A stretch of DNA of 64,000 nt from Suilimivivens sp963618065 (GCA_963618065.1 CAVERH010000009.1:6301-70300), one strand, 5' to 3'; positions 36,118-45,668 are shown, numbered from the stretch's first letter. The notes: a model not told the origin generated them from the sequence alone. Numbers and translations are program-made.

Positions 36118-38244
36118 ATGATTAAAATTGGAATGATAATTGGAGACAGATACGAAATACTCGAAAAAATTGGTACGGGTGGAATGTCTGATGTATATAA
36201 AGCCAAGGACCATAAGCTGAACCGTTTCGTTGCGGTGAAGGTATTAAAGCAGGAATTCAGTGAGAATGCGAACTTTGTTTCAAAGTTCCGTATTGAGGCG
36301 CAGGCGGCAGCAGGACTGATGCATCCGAATGTGGTGAATGTGTACGATGTAGGAGAGGAAGACGGCATTTACTATATCGTGATGGAGCTTGTGGAAGGGA
36401 TCACCCTTAAGAAATATATTGAAAAGAAAGCCAGATTGTCGGTAAAGGAGGCAATCAGTATTGCCATCCAGATCAGTATGGGTATTGAGGCTGCACACAA
36501 TAATCATATTATCCATCGTGATATCAAGCCTCAGAATGTCATTATTTCCAAAGAAGGAAAGGTGAAGGTGACGGATTTTGGGATTGCCAAGGCAGCAACC
36601 AGCAATACGATTACCTCGAATGTGATGGGCTCCGTTCATTATACATCGCCGGAACAGGCAAGAGGGGGATACTCGGATGAAAAGAGTGATATTTATTCCC
36701 TCGGTATTACCCTGTTTGAAATGCTGACAGGGCGTGTTCCGTTTAATGGAGAAACGACCGTTGCAATTGCAATTAAACATATACAGGAAGAACTCCCTTC
36801 TCCGAGAGAGTTCGTTTCGGAAATTCCGGTCAGTGTCGAGCAGATTGTGTTCAAGTGTTGCCAGAAGAGTCCTGACAGAAGATATCAGTCCATGGGGGAA
36901 CTGATTGTGGATCTGAAGAAGTCCCTGATGAATCCGGATGAGGATTTTGTGAAGGTGGTAGACCCGGATGAAGAGGGAGCCACGAAGGCGGTAAGTGACC
37001 GCGAAATGATATCCATCAAGAAGCAGTATAGAGACCGGGAATCCATGGAGGATGCCATGCATCTTCGCAGGGAACGGGATGTGAAGAGAGAAGCAGCAAG
37101 ACATTCCAATAACCGCCGCTATGTAGAAGAGCCGGAGGACTATGACACCGATGATGAGGATGATTACGATCCTAAAATGGAAAAGCTTACCACCATACTT
37201 GCAGTTGTGGCTGCGATTCTGATCGGTGCGATTATTCTGTTTCTGGTTGGTAAAACACTTGGTGTTTTTGATTTTGGCAGTAATAAGGAAGAAAATGTAC
37301 AGGAAGATGTGAAGCAGATCAAGATGATTGATGTAGTCGGGCAGGATGCGGATGCAGTCAAGAAAGCATTGGTGGAGGTCGGACTGACTCCTGTCATTGA
37401 ATATGAAGAAAACAGTGAATATGCCAAGGATATTGTTATCCGCTGCAGTGTCAGTGAAGGAACCGTGATCCCCTCCGGAACGGAAGTAATTCTTACAGTC
37501 AGTGCGGGCGTAGAAGGCGTGGAGGTTCCGGATGTCGTTGGAATGACCGAAGCAGAAGCAGTATCCACACTGGTAAACAAAGGGTTTGTACCCAATAAAG
37601 TAGACGGCTATGATGACTTTATTAAAGAGGGCTCGATTATCAGTCAGGATCCGGTAGCCGGAAGTAAGGCACCGTCAGGCGCTACCATTACGATCCGCAT
37701 CAGCAAGGGGGCAGATACCCAGAAGAAGCAGGTACCGGATCTGATGGGCAAGGATGAAATGACGGCAACCGCGCTTCTTACAGAAGCAGGTCTCGAAGTC
37801 GGTACGGTATCCGAGGTAAATAATGATTTGGTGGCAGAGGGTCTTGTCTGCTATCAGAGCTATTCCGCAGGCTCCTATGCGGCGGAAGGAACGAAGGTAG
37901 ATATTAATGTAAGCCTGGGTCCTATTCAGTCCACTTACAAATTTGTAGAAAGTATTGCGGCTCCGACGAAGGAAGAGGATCCGAATTTTAAATCCGGAAC
38001 ACTGGTAACCGTTACGGTATATGCGGACGATGGAACACAGCTCCTAAGCACCCAGACGGATTCGTTCCCGGTTCCCCAGCAGAATATTTCGGGAATCAGG
38101 AGTGCAACCGGTGTGATCCTGTTCCAGTATACGAACGTCAATGAGGCAACCACCATTACGAATGACGACGGAACCGTAACCACGATTGACGGTTCTACCG
38201 AAAGCAAGGAGATAAGGAGAGCGGTAGCATTTACAGCGGAGTAA
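36118..38244 (+). CDS. prkC: PASTA-domain Ser/Thr protein kinase (PrkC/StkP type)
   Basis: 708 residues. Kinase domain ~10-275 with glycine loop GTGGMSDVY, Lys in 'VAVKVLK', 'HRDIKPQNV', 'DFGIAKA' and 'SPEQARGGY'. A charged juxtamembrane stretch leads to one membrane helix (~358-385), then three extracellular PASTA domains (~400-465, 466-535, 537-605), each ending in an 'I.VSxG' strand, and a ~100-residue C-terminal domain. PASTA kinases sense muropeptides or lipid II and control growth and spore germination. Confidence 0.95.
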   Translation: MIKIGMIIGDRYEILEKIGTGGMSDVYKAKDHKLNRFVAVKVLKQEFSENANFVSKFRIEAQAAAGLMHPNVVNVYDVGEEDGIYYIVMELVEGITLKKYIEKKARLSVKEAISIAIQISMGIEAAHNNHIIHRDIKPQNVIISKEGKVKVTDFGIAKAATSNTITSNVMGSVHYTSPEQARGGYSDEKSDIYSLGITLFEMLTGRVPFNGETTVAIAIKHIQEELPSPREFVSEIPVSVEQIVFKCCQKSPDRRYQSMGELIVDLKKSLMNPDEDFVKVVDPDEEGATKAVSDREMISIKKQYRDRESMEDAMHLRRERDVKREAARHSNNRRYVEEPEDYDTDDEDDYDPKMEKLTTILAVVAAILIGAIILFLVGKTLGVFDFGSNKEENVQEDVKQIKMIDVVGQDADAVKKALVEVGLTPVIEYEENSEYAKDIVIRCSVSEGTVIPSGTEVILTVSAGVEGVEVPDVVGMTEAEAVSTLVNKGFVPNKVDGYDDFIKEGSIISQDPVAGSKAPSGATITIRISKGADTQKKQVPDLMGKDEMTATALLTEAGLEVGTVSEVNNDLVAEGLVCYQSYSAGSYAAEGTKVDINVSLGPIQSTYKFVESIAAPTKEEDPNFKSGTLVTVTVYADDGTQLLSTQTDSFPVPQQNISGIRSATGVILFQYTNVNEATTITNDDGTVTTIDGSTESKEIRRAVAFTAE

Positions 38245-38254
38245 AGTTTTGAGT

Positions 38255-39130
38255 ATGAAGGGTAAAATCATTAAAGGAATTGCCGGGTTTTATTACGTGC
38301 ATACCGAAAAGGGAATCTTTGAATGCAAGGCAAAAGGGGCTTTCCGGAAGGAAAAGGTAAAGCCCCTTGTTGGTGATAATGTAGAAATTGAGCTGCTCGA
38401 TGAAGGGCAGCTTCTTGGCAATATTAAGGAAATCCTGCCGAGGAAGAATGCCTTGATCCGTCCGGCATCTGCCAATATTGATCAGGCGCTTGTAATCTTT
38501 GCGATTGTGAAGCCCGATCCGAATTACAATCTGCTTGACCGCTTCTTAATTTCGATGCAGAAGCAGGAGATCCCTACAGTGATCTGCTTTAATAAGAAGG
38601 ATCTTGCATCGGAGAAGGAACAGGAGGAGCTTTTGAAAGCTTATCGTGCAAGTGGCTGTGAGGTATTGTTTGTAAGCGGCAGGGAAAAGGAGGGCATCGA
38701 CCGCATCCGTGAAATCCTCCGCGGTAAGACAACGGTGGTAGCAGGTCCCAGCGGTGTTGGCAAGTCCACAATCGTCAACAGCCTTACACCGGAAGCCCAT
38801 ATGGAGACCGGAGAGATCAGCCGCAAGATCGAACGTGGTAAGCATACCACCCGCCATGCGGAGCTGTTTGCCGTCGAGGCAGATACCTATATTATGGATA
38901 CGCCGGGCTTTACTTCCCTGTATATTGAAGGAATGGAAAAGGAAGAACTGAAGGAGTTTTACCCCGAATTTCTGCCCTATGAGCCCTATTGTAAGTTCGG
39001 GGGCTGCGTACATTTGAGCGAACCGGTCTGCGGAGTGAAGGAAGCCCTTGCAGAAGGGAAGATCAGTCCGATCCGCTATGAGAATTATAAGCTGTTGTAC
39101 CAAGAACTGAAGGAGAGGAAGAAGTATTGA
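38255..39130 (+). CDS. rsgA: Ribosome small-subunit assembly GTPase RsgA
   Basis: 291 residues. OB fold first, then a circularly permuted GTPase whose G4 'CFNKKDL' precedes G1 'GPSGVGKSTIVN' and G3 'DTPGF'; the C-terminal zinc finger is 'CKFGGCVHLSEPVCGV'. It matures 30S subunits. ATG 38255 gives the conserved MKGKIIKGIAGFYYV; TTG 38249 is a possible alternative start with better ribosome-binding-site spacing. Confidence 0.93.
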   Translation: MKGKIIKGIAGFYYVHTEKGIFECKAKGAFRKEKVKPLVGDNVEIELLDEGQLLGNIKEILPRKNALIRPASANIDQALVIFAIVKPDPNYNLLDRFLISMQKQEIPTVICFNKKDLASEKEQEELLKAYRASGCEVLFVSGREKEGIDRIREILRGKTTVVAGPSGVGKSTIVNSLTPEAHMETGEISRKIERGKHTTRHAELFAVEADTYIMDTPGFTSLYIEGMEKEELKEFYPEFLPYEPYCKFGGCVHLSEPVCGVKEALAEGKISPIRYENYKLLYQELKERKKY

Positions 39131-39143
39131 GAGAGTGAAGGTA

Positions 39144-39173
39144 TTGTAAAAAGGATATCTGTGGTAGTATAAA
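39144..39173 (+). promoter_or_regulatory. Promoter for ychF
   Basis: TTGTAA (39144-39149), 18 bp, TATAAA (39168-39173). Confidence 0.5.
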
Positions 39174-39210
39174 TACATTATAAAGAAACAATAAAGGAGA
39201 AATCGAAGAA

Positions 39211-40308
39211 ATGAAATTAGGTATCGTGGGCTTACCCAACGTAGGAAAGAGTACATTATTCAATTCACTGACCAAGGCAGGAGCGGAATCCGCAAATTAT
39301 CCGTTCTGTACCATTGATCCTAATGTGGGTGTGGTTGCAGTGCCGGATGAGCGTTTAAAGCTTTTGGGAGATCTGTATCATTCCAAGAAGGTGACACCGG
39401 CGGTTATTGAATTTGTAGATATTGCAGGTCTTGTAAAAGGCGCTTCCAAGGGGGAAGGTCTTGGTAACCAGTTCTTAAGCAACATCCGTGAAGTGGATGC
39501 GATTGTACATGTGGTACGCTGCTTTGAGGATCCGAATGTGGTACACGTTGACGGAAGCATTGATCCGCTCCGTGATATTGAAACCATCAATCTGGAACTG
39601 ATTTTCTCCGATCTGGAAATTCTGGAACGTCGTATGGCAAAGACCGGTAAGGCAGCCAGAATGGACAAGTCTCTTGCCAAGGAAGCAGAGCTTTTGGAAG
39701 AGCTTATTGCACATCTGGAATCCGGCAAGATGGCAAAGAGTTATGTGACCGATGATGAAGACAAGCAGGCGATCTTAAAGAGCCTTAATCTTCTTACGTA
39801 TAAGCCGACCATTTACGCGGCAAACGTTGCAGAGGATGATCTGGCAGACGATGGTGCCGGCAATGCAGGCGTGCAGAAGGTACGTGAGTTTGCGAAAGAA
39901 GATGGAAGTGAAGTATTTGTAATCTGTGCCCAGATCGAGCAGGAGATTGCAGAACTGGACGATGACGAGAAAGCAATGTTCTTAGAGGATCTTGGATTAA
40001 AGGAATCCGGACTTGAGAAGCTGATCCGTGCAAGCTATTCTTTACTGGGACTGATGAGCTTCCTGACTGCGGGAGAGGATGAAACAAGAGCGTGGACCAT
40101 TAAGATCGGCACGAAGGCTCCGCAGGCAGCCGGTAAGATTCATACCGATTTTGAGCGTGGTTTCATCAAGGCTGAGGTTGTTAATTATAAGGATCTTTTA
40201 GAGCAGGGATCCCTTGCGGCAGCCAGAGAAAAGGGACTTGTCGGTATGGAAGGAAAGGACTATGTGGTACAGGATGGGGATGTCATTCTTTTCCGTTTTA
40301 ATGTGTAA
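39211..40308 (+). CDS. ychF: Redox-regulated ATPase/GTPase YchF
   Basis: 365 residues, standard length. G1 'GLPNVGKSTLFNSLT', G3 'DIAGLVKGAS', 'GNQFLSNIREVDAI', and the C-terminal TGS domain ending 'DYVVQDGDVILFRFNV'. YchF (Ola1 family) prefers ATP and acts on ribosomes and stress responses. ATG 39211 follows AAAGGAG. Confidence 0.95.
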   Translation: MKLGIVGLPNVGKSTLFNSLTKAGAESANYPFCTIDPNVGVVAVPDERLKLLGDLYHSKKVTPAVIEFVDIAGLVKGASKGEGLGNQFLSNIREVDAIVHVVRCFEDPNVVHVDGSIDPLRDIETINLELIFSDLEILERRMAKTGKAARMDKSLAKEAELLEELIAHLESGKMAKSYVTDDEDKQAILKSLNLLTYKPTIYAANVAEDDLADDGAGNAGVQKVREFAKEDGSEVFVICAQIEQEIAELDDDEKAMFLEDLGLKESGLEKLIRASYSLLGLMSFLTAGEDETRAWTIKIGTKAPQAAGKIHTDFERGFIKAEVVNYKDLLEQGSLAAAREKGLVGMEGKDYVVQDGDVILFRFNV

Positions 40309-40328
40309 GAACAGAGGAGTAAACAATT

Positions 40329-41225
40329 ATGATGGATTTGATGGAAATTTCATTTCCCAATCTTGGAATTGATCTGAAATATGTGCCCAAGGGTTTTACC
40401 ATTTTCGGATTTACCATTGCAATCTACGGAATCTGTATTGCCATTGCGGTCATCTGTGGATATCTGATGGCAGCGAGGGTGGCAAAGAAGACCGGACAGA
40501 ATCCGGATACCTATTTTGATTTCGCAATCTATGCGGTAATTTTTTCCATTATTGGTGCGAGAATCTATTACGTGATCTTTCAGTGGGATTATTATAAGAA
40601 TCATCCGTTAAGCATCCTGAACCTGCGGGAGGGCGGGCTTGCCATTTATGGCGGTGTGATTGTTGCATTTATTACGGTGTTTGTATATTGTAAGATTAAG
40701 AAGCTCAATCCCTTCCGCTTTATGGATACGGCATTGCCGGGGCTGATTCTCGGACAGGCAATCGGCCGGTGGGGAAACTTCTTTAACCGTGAGGTATTTG
40801 GTGGATACACCGATAATCTGCTTGCCATGCGGCTTCCGATCGAGATGGTAAGGACGGTGGATATTTCCGACGAATTGCAAAGCCATATTATCGAAGGAAC
40901 GAACTACATTCAGGTGCATCCGACCTACCTGTATGAAAGCCTCTGGTGTCTGATGGTTCTTGCAATTATGCTTATTTACTGGAAGCATAAGAAGTTCGAA
41001 GGAGAGATCGCCCTGATTTATCTTGGCGGCTATGGACTTGGACGGGCATGGATCGAAGGAATCCGTACCGACCAGCTTTACATTCACGGAACAACGATAC
41101 CGGTTTCCCAGGTACTTGCGATTGTCCTGGTGGTCTTTTCCGTGGTCTGTGGTGTGGCAGTGCGTATCCATTTAAAGAAGAAAGAAGAGACGAAAAAAAA
41201 TTTTGTGGGGGAAGATCAGGTCTGA
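40329..41225 (+). CDS. lgt: Phosphatidylglycerol:prolipoprotein diacylglyceryl transferase
   Basis: 298 residues with about seven helices and the Lgt signature 'GQAIGRWGNFFNREVFG' (Arg, Asn, Glu) plus 'HPTYLYESLWCL'. It adds the diacylglyceryl group to lipobox cysteines, so it would process the lipoproteins at 4957 and 60605. ATG 40329 follows GAGGAG. It ends just before an NrdR-box-like pair. Confidence 0.93.
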   Translation: MMDLMEISFPNLGIDLKYVPKGFTIFGFTIAIYGICIAIAVICGYLMAARVAKKTGQNPDTYFDFAIYAVIFSIIGARIYYVIFQWDYYKNHPLSILNLREGGLAIYGGVIVAFITVFVYCKIKKLNPFRFMDTALPGLILGQAIGRWGNFFNREVFGGYTDNLLAMRLPIEMVRTVDISDELQSHIIEGTNYIQVHPTYLYESLWCLMVLAIMLIYWKHKKFEGEIALIYLGGYGLGRAWIEGIRTDQLYIHGTTIPVSQVLAIVLVVFSVVCGVAVRIHLKKKEETKKNFVGEDQV

Positions 41226-41226
41226 A

Positions 41227-41273
41227 ACACTATATCTAGTTGGTGGGATAACACGCCACACAATATAAGCAAA
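41227..41273. promoter_or_regulatory. Pair of NrdR-box-like sites
   Basis: ACACTATATCTAGTTG (41227-41242) matches the NrdR consensus aCACwATATaTwGTgt at 13 of 16 positions; ACACAATATAAGCAAA (41258-41273) matches at 10 of 16, all in the left half. The starts are 31 bp apart, the usual three-turn spacing of paired NrdR boxes. No nrd gene is adjacent. Confidence 0.45.
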
Positions 41274-41298
41274 AATTAAAGAAAAATCCAGCATTTAT

Positions 41299-41330
41299 GC
41301 GCCTTGTGAGACTCACAGGGCGCTATTTTT
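41299..41330 (+). terminator. Rho-independent terminator after lgt
   Basis: A 12-bp stem, GCGCCTTGTGAG (41299-41310) with CTCACAGGGCGC (41312-41323), one G-T pair, followed by TATTTTT. Confidence 0.85.
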
Positions 41331-41334
41331 ATGC

Positions 41335-41421
41335 TTGCAATCCCTACCTCAATAGGGTAGAATAGACATAAAAGTGGTGGAAAGTGGTAGATAGTGTCAA
41401 CCAAGTGGTAGAAAGTGGTGA
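41335..41421 (+). promoter_or_regulatory. mraZ promoter with MraZ-box-like direct repeats
   Basis: TTGCAA (41335-41340), 17 bp, TAGAAT (41358-41363); the spacer holds the inverted repeat CCCTA/TAGGG (41342-41357). Downstream are five 10-bp-spaced repeats of AAAGTGGTRG or close variants at 41371, 41381, 41391 (ATAGTGTCAA), 41402 and 41412. AAAGTGG-type direct repeats in front of mraZ are the binding sites by which MraZ regulates its own operon in several bacteria. Confidence 0.75.
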
Positions 41422-41430
41422 ATTGTATTA

Positions 41431-41862
41431 ATGTTTATGGGTGAATACAATCATACAATTGATGCCAAAGGCAGACTGATCATTCCTTCCAAATTCCGTG
41501 AAAGTTTAGGCGATGAATTTGTAGTGACCAAGGGGATGGATGGCTGCCTGTTTGTGTATGACAACGAAGAGTGGAAGAAATTTGAAGAAAAGCTTCTCTC
41601 ACTACCCATGATGGATAAACAGGTAAGACAATTTACCAGATACTTCTTAGCAGGCGCAGCCAGCGTGGAAGTAGACAAGCAGGGACGAATTTTAATCCCT
41701 TCGGTTTTACGGGAGTTTGCAGATATTACGAAGGACGCCGTTTTGGTCGGTGTAGGAAGCAGAATTGAAATCTGGAGCAAGGAACGCTGGGAAGGAACGG
41801 TTTCCTTTGAGGATATGGATGAGATCTCCAATCATATGTTTGAACTTGGGATTGGGATCTAA
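41431..41862 (+). CDS. mraZ: Transcriptional regulator MraZ
   Basis: 143 residues with two AbrB-like swapped-hairpin halves, each with the DxxGR motif: 'DAKGRLIIPSKFRE' and 'DKQGRILIPSVLRE'. It binds direct repeats upstream of itself and governs the division and wall cluster that it heads. The repeats at 41371-41421 are its likely target. Confidence 0.95.
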   Translation: MFMGEYNHTIDAKGRLIIPSKFRESLGDEFVVTKGMDGCLFVYDNEEWKKFEEKLLSLPMMDKQVRQFTRYFLAGAASVEVDKQGRILIPSVLREFADITKDAVLVGVGSRIEIWSKERWEGTVSFEDMDEISNHMFELGIGI

Positions 41863-41874
41863 AGGGGTTAACGA

Positions 41875-42810
41875 ATGGAATTTAATCATACGTCAGTGCT
41901 GTTAAATGAATCAATCGAAGGCCTGAACATCAAGCCGGAAGGAGTTTATGTGGACGGAACCTTAGGCGGGGCAGGACATGCCAGCGTGGTTGCAGGCAGA
42001 CTTACCGGTAAGGGACGGCTCATTGGCATTGATCAGGATGAGGCAGCGATTGAAGCTGCCACTGCAAGATTAGAGCCATTTAAAGAGCATGTGACAATCA
42101 TTCGTGACAACTACCGGAACACACCGACCGTTTTACGACAGTTACAGATTGACAGAATCGATGGAATGCTGCTGGATTTAGGAGTCTCTTCTTACCAGCT
42201 TGATAATGAAGAGCGGGGCTTTTCCTATCGGTATGATACGCCGCTTGATATGCGGATGGATCAGCGGAGCAGCTTTTCAGCGAAAGAGATCATTAATGAA
42301 TACAGTGAGATGGAGCTGTTTCGTGTGATCCGCGATTATGGTGAGGACAAGTTCGCAAAGAACATTGCCAGGCACATCGTGGCAGCAAGAAAACAGAAGC
42401 CAATCGAAACAACAGGAGAGCTGAATGAGATCATCAAAGCAGCAATTCCTGCAAAGATGAGGGCAGAGGGGGGACATCCTTCCAAGCGTACCTTTCAGGC
42501 GATCCGCATCGAATGCAATCATGAACTGGAAGTGTTGAAGGACTCCTTAAATGAACTGATCGACCTTTTGAATCCGGGTGGAAGATTATGTATTATCACC
42601 TTCCATTCTTTAGAGGACCGGATCGTGAAAACTGCATTCCGGCAGGTAGCGAATCCCTGTACCTGTCCACCAAATTTTCCGGTATGTGTGTGCGGGAAGG
42701 TGAGCAAGGGGACAGTGATCACAGGAAAGCCGATTTTACCCAGTGAAGAAGAAATGGAGTTAAACAGCAGAGCCAAAAGTGCGAAGCTGCGAATATTTGA
42801 AAAGTTCTGA
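41875..42810 (+). CDS. rsmH: 16S rRNA (cytosine-1402-N4)-methyltransferase
   Basis: 311 residues: 'HTSVLLNESIEGL', 'VDGTLGGAGHAS' (SAM site), 'LLDLGVSSYQLD', 'GFSYRYDTPLDMRMD', 'RTFQAIRIECNHEL' and 'IITFHSLEDRIVK'. It modifies the ribosomal P site. ATG 41875 starts 12 bp after mraZ. Confidence 0.96.
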   Translation: MEFNHTSVLLNESIEGLNIKPEGVYVDGTLGGAGHASVVAGRLTGKGRLIGIDQDEAAIEAATARLEPFKEHVTIIRDNYRNTPTVLRQLQIDRIDGMLLDLGVSSYQLDNEERGFSYRYDTPLDMRMDQRSSFSAKEIINEYSEMELFRVIRDYGEDKFAKNIARHIVAARKQKPIETTGELNEIIKAAIPAKMRAEGGHPSKRTFQAIRIECNHELEVLKDSLNELIDLLNPGGRLCIITFHSLEDRIVKTAFRQVANPCTCPPNFPVCVCGKVSKGTVITGKPILPSEEEMELNSRAKSAKLRIFEKF

Positions 42811-42855
42811 ATAGTTACGAAAAGTATCATTAGGGAATGAATGGAGGCATAACTT

Positions 42856-43329
42856 ATGAGGGCTGATACAAGAACAACAAGAAAAACTGCATATCGGAAC
42901 AGCATCTATGTGCAGGGAAATACAGCCAGAAGGCTTGAAGCACTGCCTCAGATTGAACAGCCGCATCGTCGTGTCAGTGAGCAGACACACCGGAACCGCA
43001 TGAGAGCACACCGGATGAACATCGGCTATGTGTTGTTTCTTGCAGGAGCCATGATTGTTGCAGGAATGATTTTAACCATGTATCTGTCATTACAGTCGGA
43101 TATCACGAACAGTATTAAGAACATTTCCAAACAGGAAAAGATTTTAAATGATTTAAGACTTGATAATGACGAGAATTATAGTAGAATAACAAGTAGTGTT
43201 AATTTAGATGAAGTAAAACGGATTGCCATTCAGGAACTGGGTATGGGATATGCACAGGAAGGCCAGATCATCACATTCAACGGCGAAAGCAGTGACTATG
43301 TGAGACAGACCGGTGAAATTCCCAACTAG
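42856..43329 (+). CDS. ftsL: FtsL-like cell division protein
   Basis: 157 residues with a basic cytoplasmic N-terminus (~50 residues, many Arg), one membrane helix (~57-80) and a leucine-rich coiled coil ('SIKNISKQEKILNDLRLDNDEN') ending in a 'AIQELGMGYA' segment typical of FtsL/DivIC proteins. Sequence conservation is low, so position between rsmH and a class B PBP carries much of the weight. It would hold the FtsW-PBP complex in the septum. Confidence 0.78.
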   Translation: MRADTRTTRKTAYRNSIYVQGNTARRLEALPQIEQPHRRVSEQTHRNRMRAHRMNIGYVLFLAGAMIVAGMILTMYLSLQSDITNSIKNISKQEKILNDLRLDNDENYSRITSSVNLDEVKRIAIQELGMGYAQEGQIITFNGESSDYVRQTGEIPN

Positions 43330-43394
43330 TATGACAGCTTCCGGATCAGGTAACAGGATGTGGGAGCAGACGGCAGACCGTAAGAGGTAAGAAC

Positions 43395-45644
43395 TTGGCA
43401 AGACAGGCAAAAGGAAATCGATTTACAGTAAGAATGCAGAAGAAGCTGGTAGTACTATTTATGATAGTGCTGCTGGCTTTTGTGGGTTTATCCTATCGGT
43501 TATTTACCATCAGCAGGGACAATGGAGAACGTTACAAGAAGCAGATTCTGTCCCAGCAGAAGTATGACAGCACGACCATTCCATACAAAAGAGGCTCCAT
43601 TCTGGATCGGAACGGAAGCATTCTGGCTTCAAGTGAGAAGGTTTATAATGTCATATTGGATGCGGTAGCAGTATCGGAGAAGGAAGAGTATCTGGAGCCA
43701 ACGTTGGATGCCTTACGGCAGGAGTTCGGGATTGATACATCGGCGGTTCGTTCCTATATTGCAGAAAACGGAGACTCGTCCCGTTATTATGTGCTGGCGA
43801 AGCGTCAGACCTACGAACAGATTGAAGGGTTTAAGGAATTGCAGAATGCAGAAGGCTCTCTGGTTCAGGGGGTCTGGTTCGAAGAAGAATACCAGAGAAT
43901 GTATCCGGGCAATACCCTCGCCTGTGATGTCATTGGATTTACGACGAACGATAATATCGGATCCTATGGACTGGAGGAGTATTATAATGATGTGCTGACA
44001 GGAACCACCGGACGGGAATACGGTTACATGAATTCCGATGCGAACGTGGAACGGACAACCATTGCGGCAGTAGACGGTAATACCGTGCAGTCCACGATTG
44101 ATGCCAACCTGCAAAGCATTGTAGAGAAATATCTGCTAAAATTTAATGAGGAATATAAGGACAACGCCCATGAGGGAAATGGCGCCAACAATGTTGGCTG
44201 TATCATCATGGATGTCAATAATGGTGAGATTCTTGCCATGGCAAGCTATCCGACCTTTAACCTGAATGATGTGCGTAACACGGATGCTTTGCTTGGTATG
44301 CGGCTCCTTGATGAAAACGGAGAGAAAACGGAAGGATATATTAATGAAGAAAATGTCGGCACCTTAGAGGGCGATCAGCTTTATCAGAACCTCAATGCCT
44401 TATGGAAGAATTTCTGCATTAACGATACCTATGAACCGGGTTCCGTTTCCAAACCCTTTACGGTAGCGGCCGCGATTGAAAGCGGTGCGATTACCGGAAA
44501 TGAAACCTATAACTGTGAGGGTTCTCTGGAGGTCGGCGGTCACACAATCCGTTGCCACAACCGCTACGGTGACGGACTTCTTACGGTATCGGAAGGAATT
44601 GAACGATCCTGTAACGTGGTAATGATGTATATTGCAAAGGCAATGGGTGTGGATACTTTTACGAAGTTTCAGCATATCTTTAATCTGGGTCTGAAGACCA
44701 ATATTGACCTGGCAGGAGAAGCACGTACGGCAAGCCTTATTTTTACGAAGGATACCATGGGCTCCTCGGATCTTGCAACGAATAGCTTCGGACAGTCCTA
44801 TAACTGTACGATGATCCAGATGATCAGTGGATTCAGTTCCCTGATTAACGGAGGATATTATTATGAGCCGCATATGGTAAAGAAGATCATCAGTCCGTCG
44901 GGTGCAACCGTGCAGAATATAGAACCCCGTGTGCTGAAGCAGACCGTTTCCGAGGAAACCTCCGAAAAGATCCGGGAGATGTGTAATACCGTTGTGACCG
45001 GAGAACACGGAACCGGTAAAACCGCACGTCCGGCTGGCTATATGATCGGCGGTAAGACAGGAACTGCCGAAACACTTCCCCGAGGCAACCGGCAGTATGT
45101 GGTTTCTTTTATGGGATATGCCCCGGCAGACAATCCGCAGATTGCAATTTATGTGGTGGTGGACCGCCCGAATGCGGCAACTCAGGACGATGCAAAATAT
45201 GCAACCCGAATTGTGCGGAGCATTCTTACGGAGGCACTTCCTTATCTGGGCATCTTCATGACCGAGGAACTGACCGATGAGGAACGGGAAGAACTGGAGC
45301 AGCTTCAGATTGAAATCCGGACTGCGGATACTGCACAAGAGGATACGACAGTCGAAGGAGAGGACGGAGAAAATACCGGAGATACCACGGCAGAAGGGGA
45401 TGAAACCACGGAAGAAACGACACGTAATGAGCCGTGGAAGGATTTCCCGATTGATCCGGCAACGGGCTATGCAGTGGATCCGGATACCGGCGCTTATGTC
45501 GATCCGGTAACGGGCGCAGTGTACGGAGAAAGCTTTGAAGGCGGTGAAGTCGAGGAAGGAACAGGAGAAGACGCTGCAGGAGATACGACAGAAGATACCG
45601 GAACAGCAAACTCCGGACAGGATACCACGGCAAAGACTCCGTAG
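43395..45644 (+). CDS. Class B penicillin-binding protein (FtsI/PBP2b-like)
   Basis: 749 residues: membrane helix (~18-38), dimerisation domain from 'RGSILDRNGSILASS', and a transpeptidase with SxxK in 'EPGSVSKPF', SxN in 'ERSCNVV' and KTG in 'GGKTGTAE'. It crosslinks septal peptidoglycan with FtsW. The last ~110 residues are an acidic Thr/Glu/Gly tail with DP-TG repeats ('DPATGYAVDPDTGAYVDP') instead of PASTA domains, making it longer than most relatives. Start TTG 43395 behind AAGAGGTAAG; ATG 43434 is an alternative. Confidence 0.9.
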   Translation: MARQAKGNRFTVRMQKKLVVLFMIVLLAFVGLSYRLFTISRDNGERYKKQILSQQKYDSTTIPYKRGSILDRNGSILASSEKVYNVILDAVAVSEKEEYLEPTLDALRQEFGIDTSAVRSYIAENGDSSRYYVLAKRQTYEQIEGFKELQNAEGSLVQGVWFEEEYQRMYPGNTLACDVIGFTTNDNIGSYGLEEYYNDVLTGTTGREYGYMNSDANVERTTIAAVDGNTVQSTIDANLQSIVEKYLLKFNEEYKDNAHEGNGANNVGCIIMDVNNGEILAMASYPTFNLNDVRNTDALLGMRLLDENGEKTEGYINEENVGTLEGDQLYQNLNALWKNFCINDTYEPGSVSKPFTVAAAIESGAITGNETYNCEGSLEVGGHTIRCHNRYGDGLLTVSEGIERSCNVVMMYIAKAMGVDTFTKFQHIFNLGLKTNIDLAGEARTASLIFTKDTMGSSDLATNSFGQSYNCTMIQMISGFSSLINGGYYYEPHMVKKIISPSGATVQNIEPRVLKQTVSEETSEKIREMCNTVVTGEHGTGKTARPAGYMIGGKTGTAETLPRGNRQYVVSFMGYAPADNPQIAIYVVVDRPNAATQDDAKYATRIVRSILTEALPYLGIFMTEELTDEEREELEQLQIEIRTADTAQEDTTVEGEDGENTGDTTAEGDETTEETTRNEPWKDFPIDPATGYAVDPDTGAYVDPVTGAVYGESFEGGEVEEGTGEDAAGDTTEDTGTANSGQDTTAKTP

Positions 45645-45668
45645 AAGCCTGAAAATACAAAGGCATAA

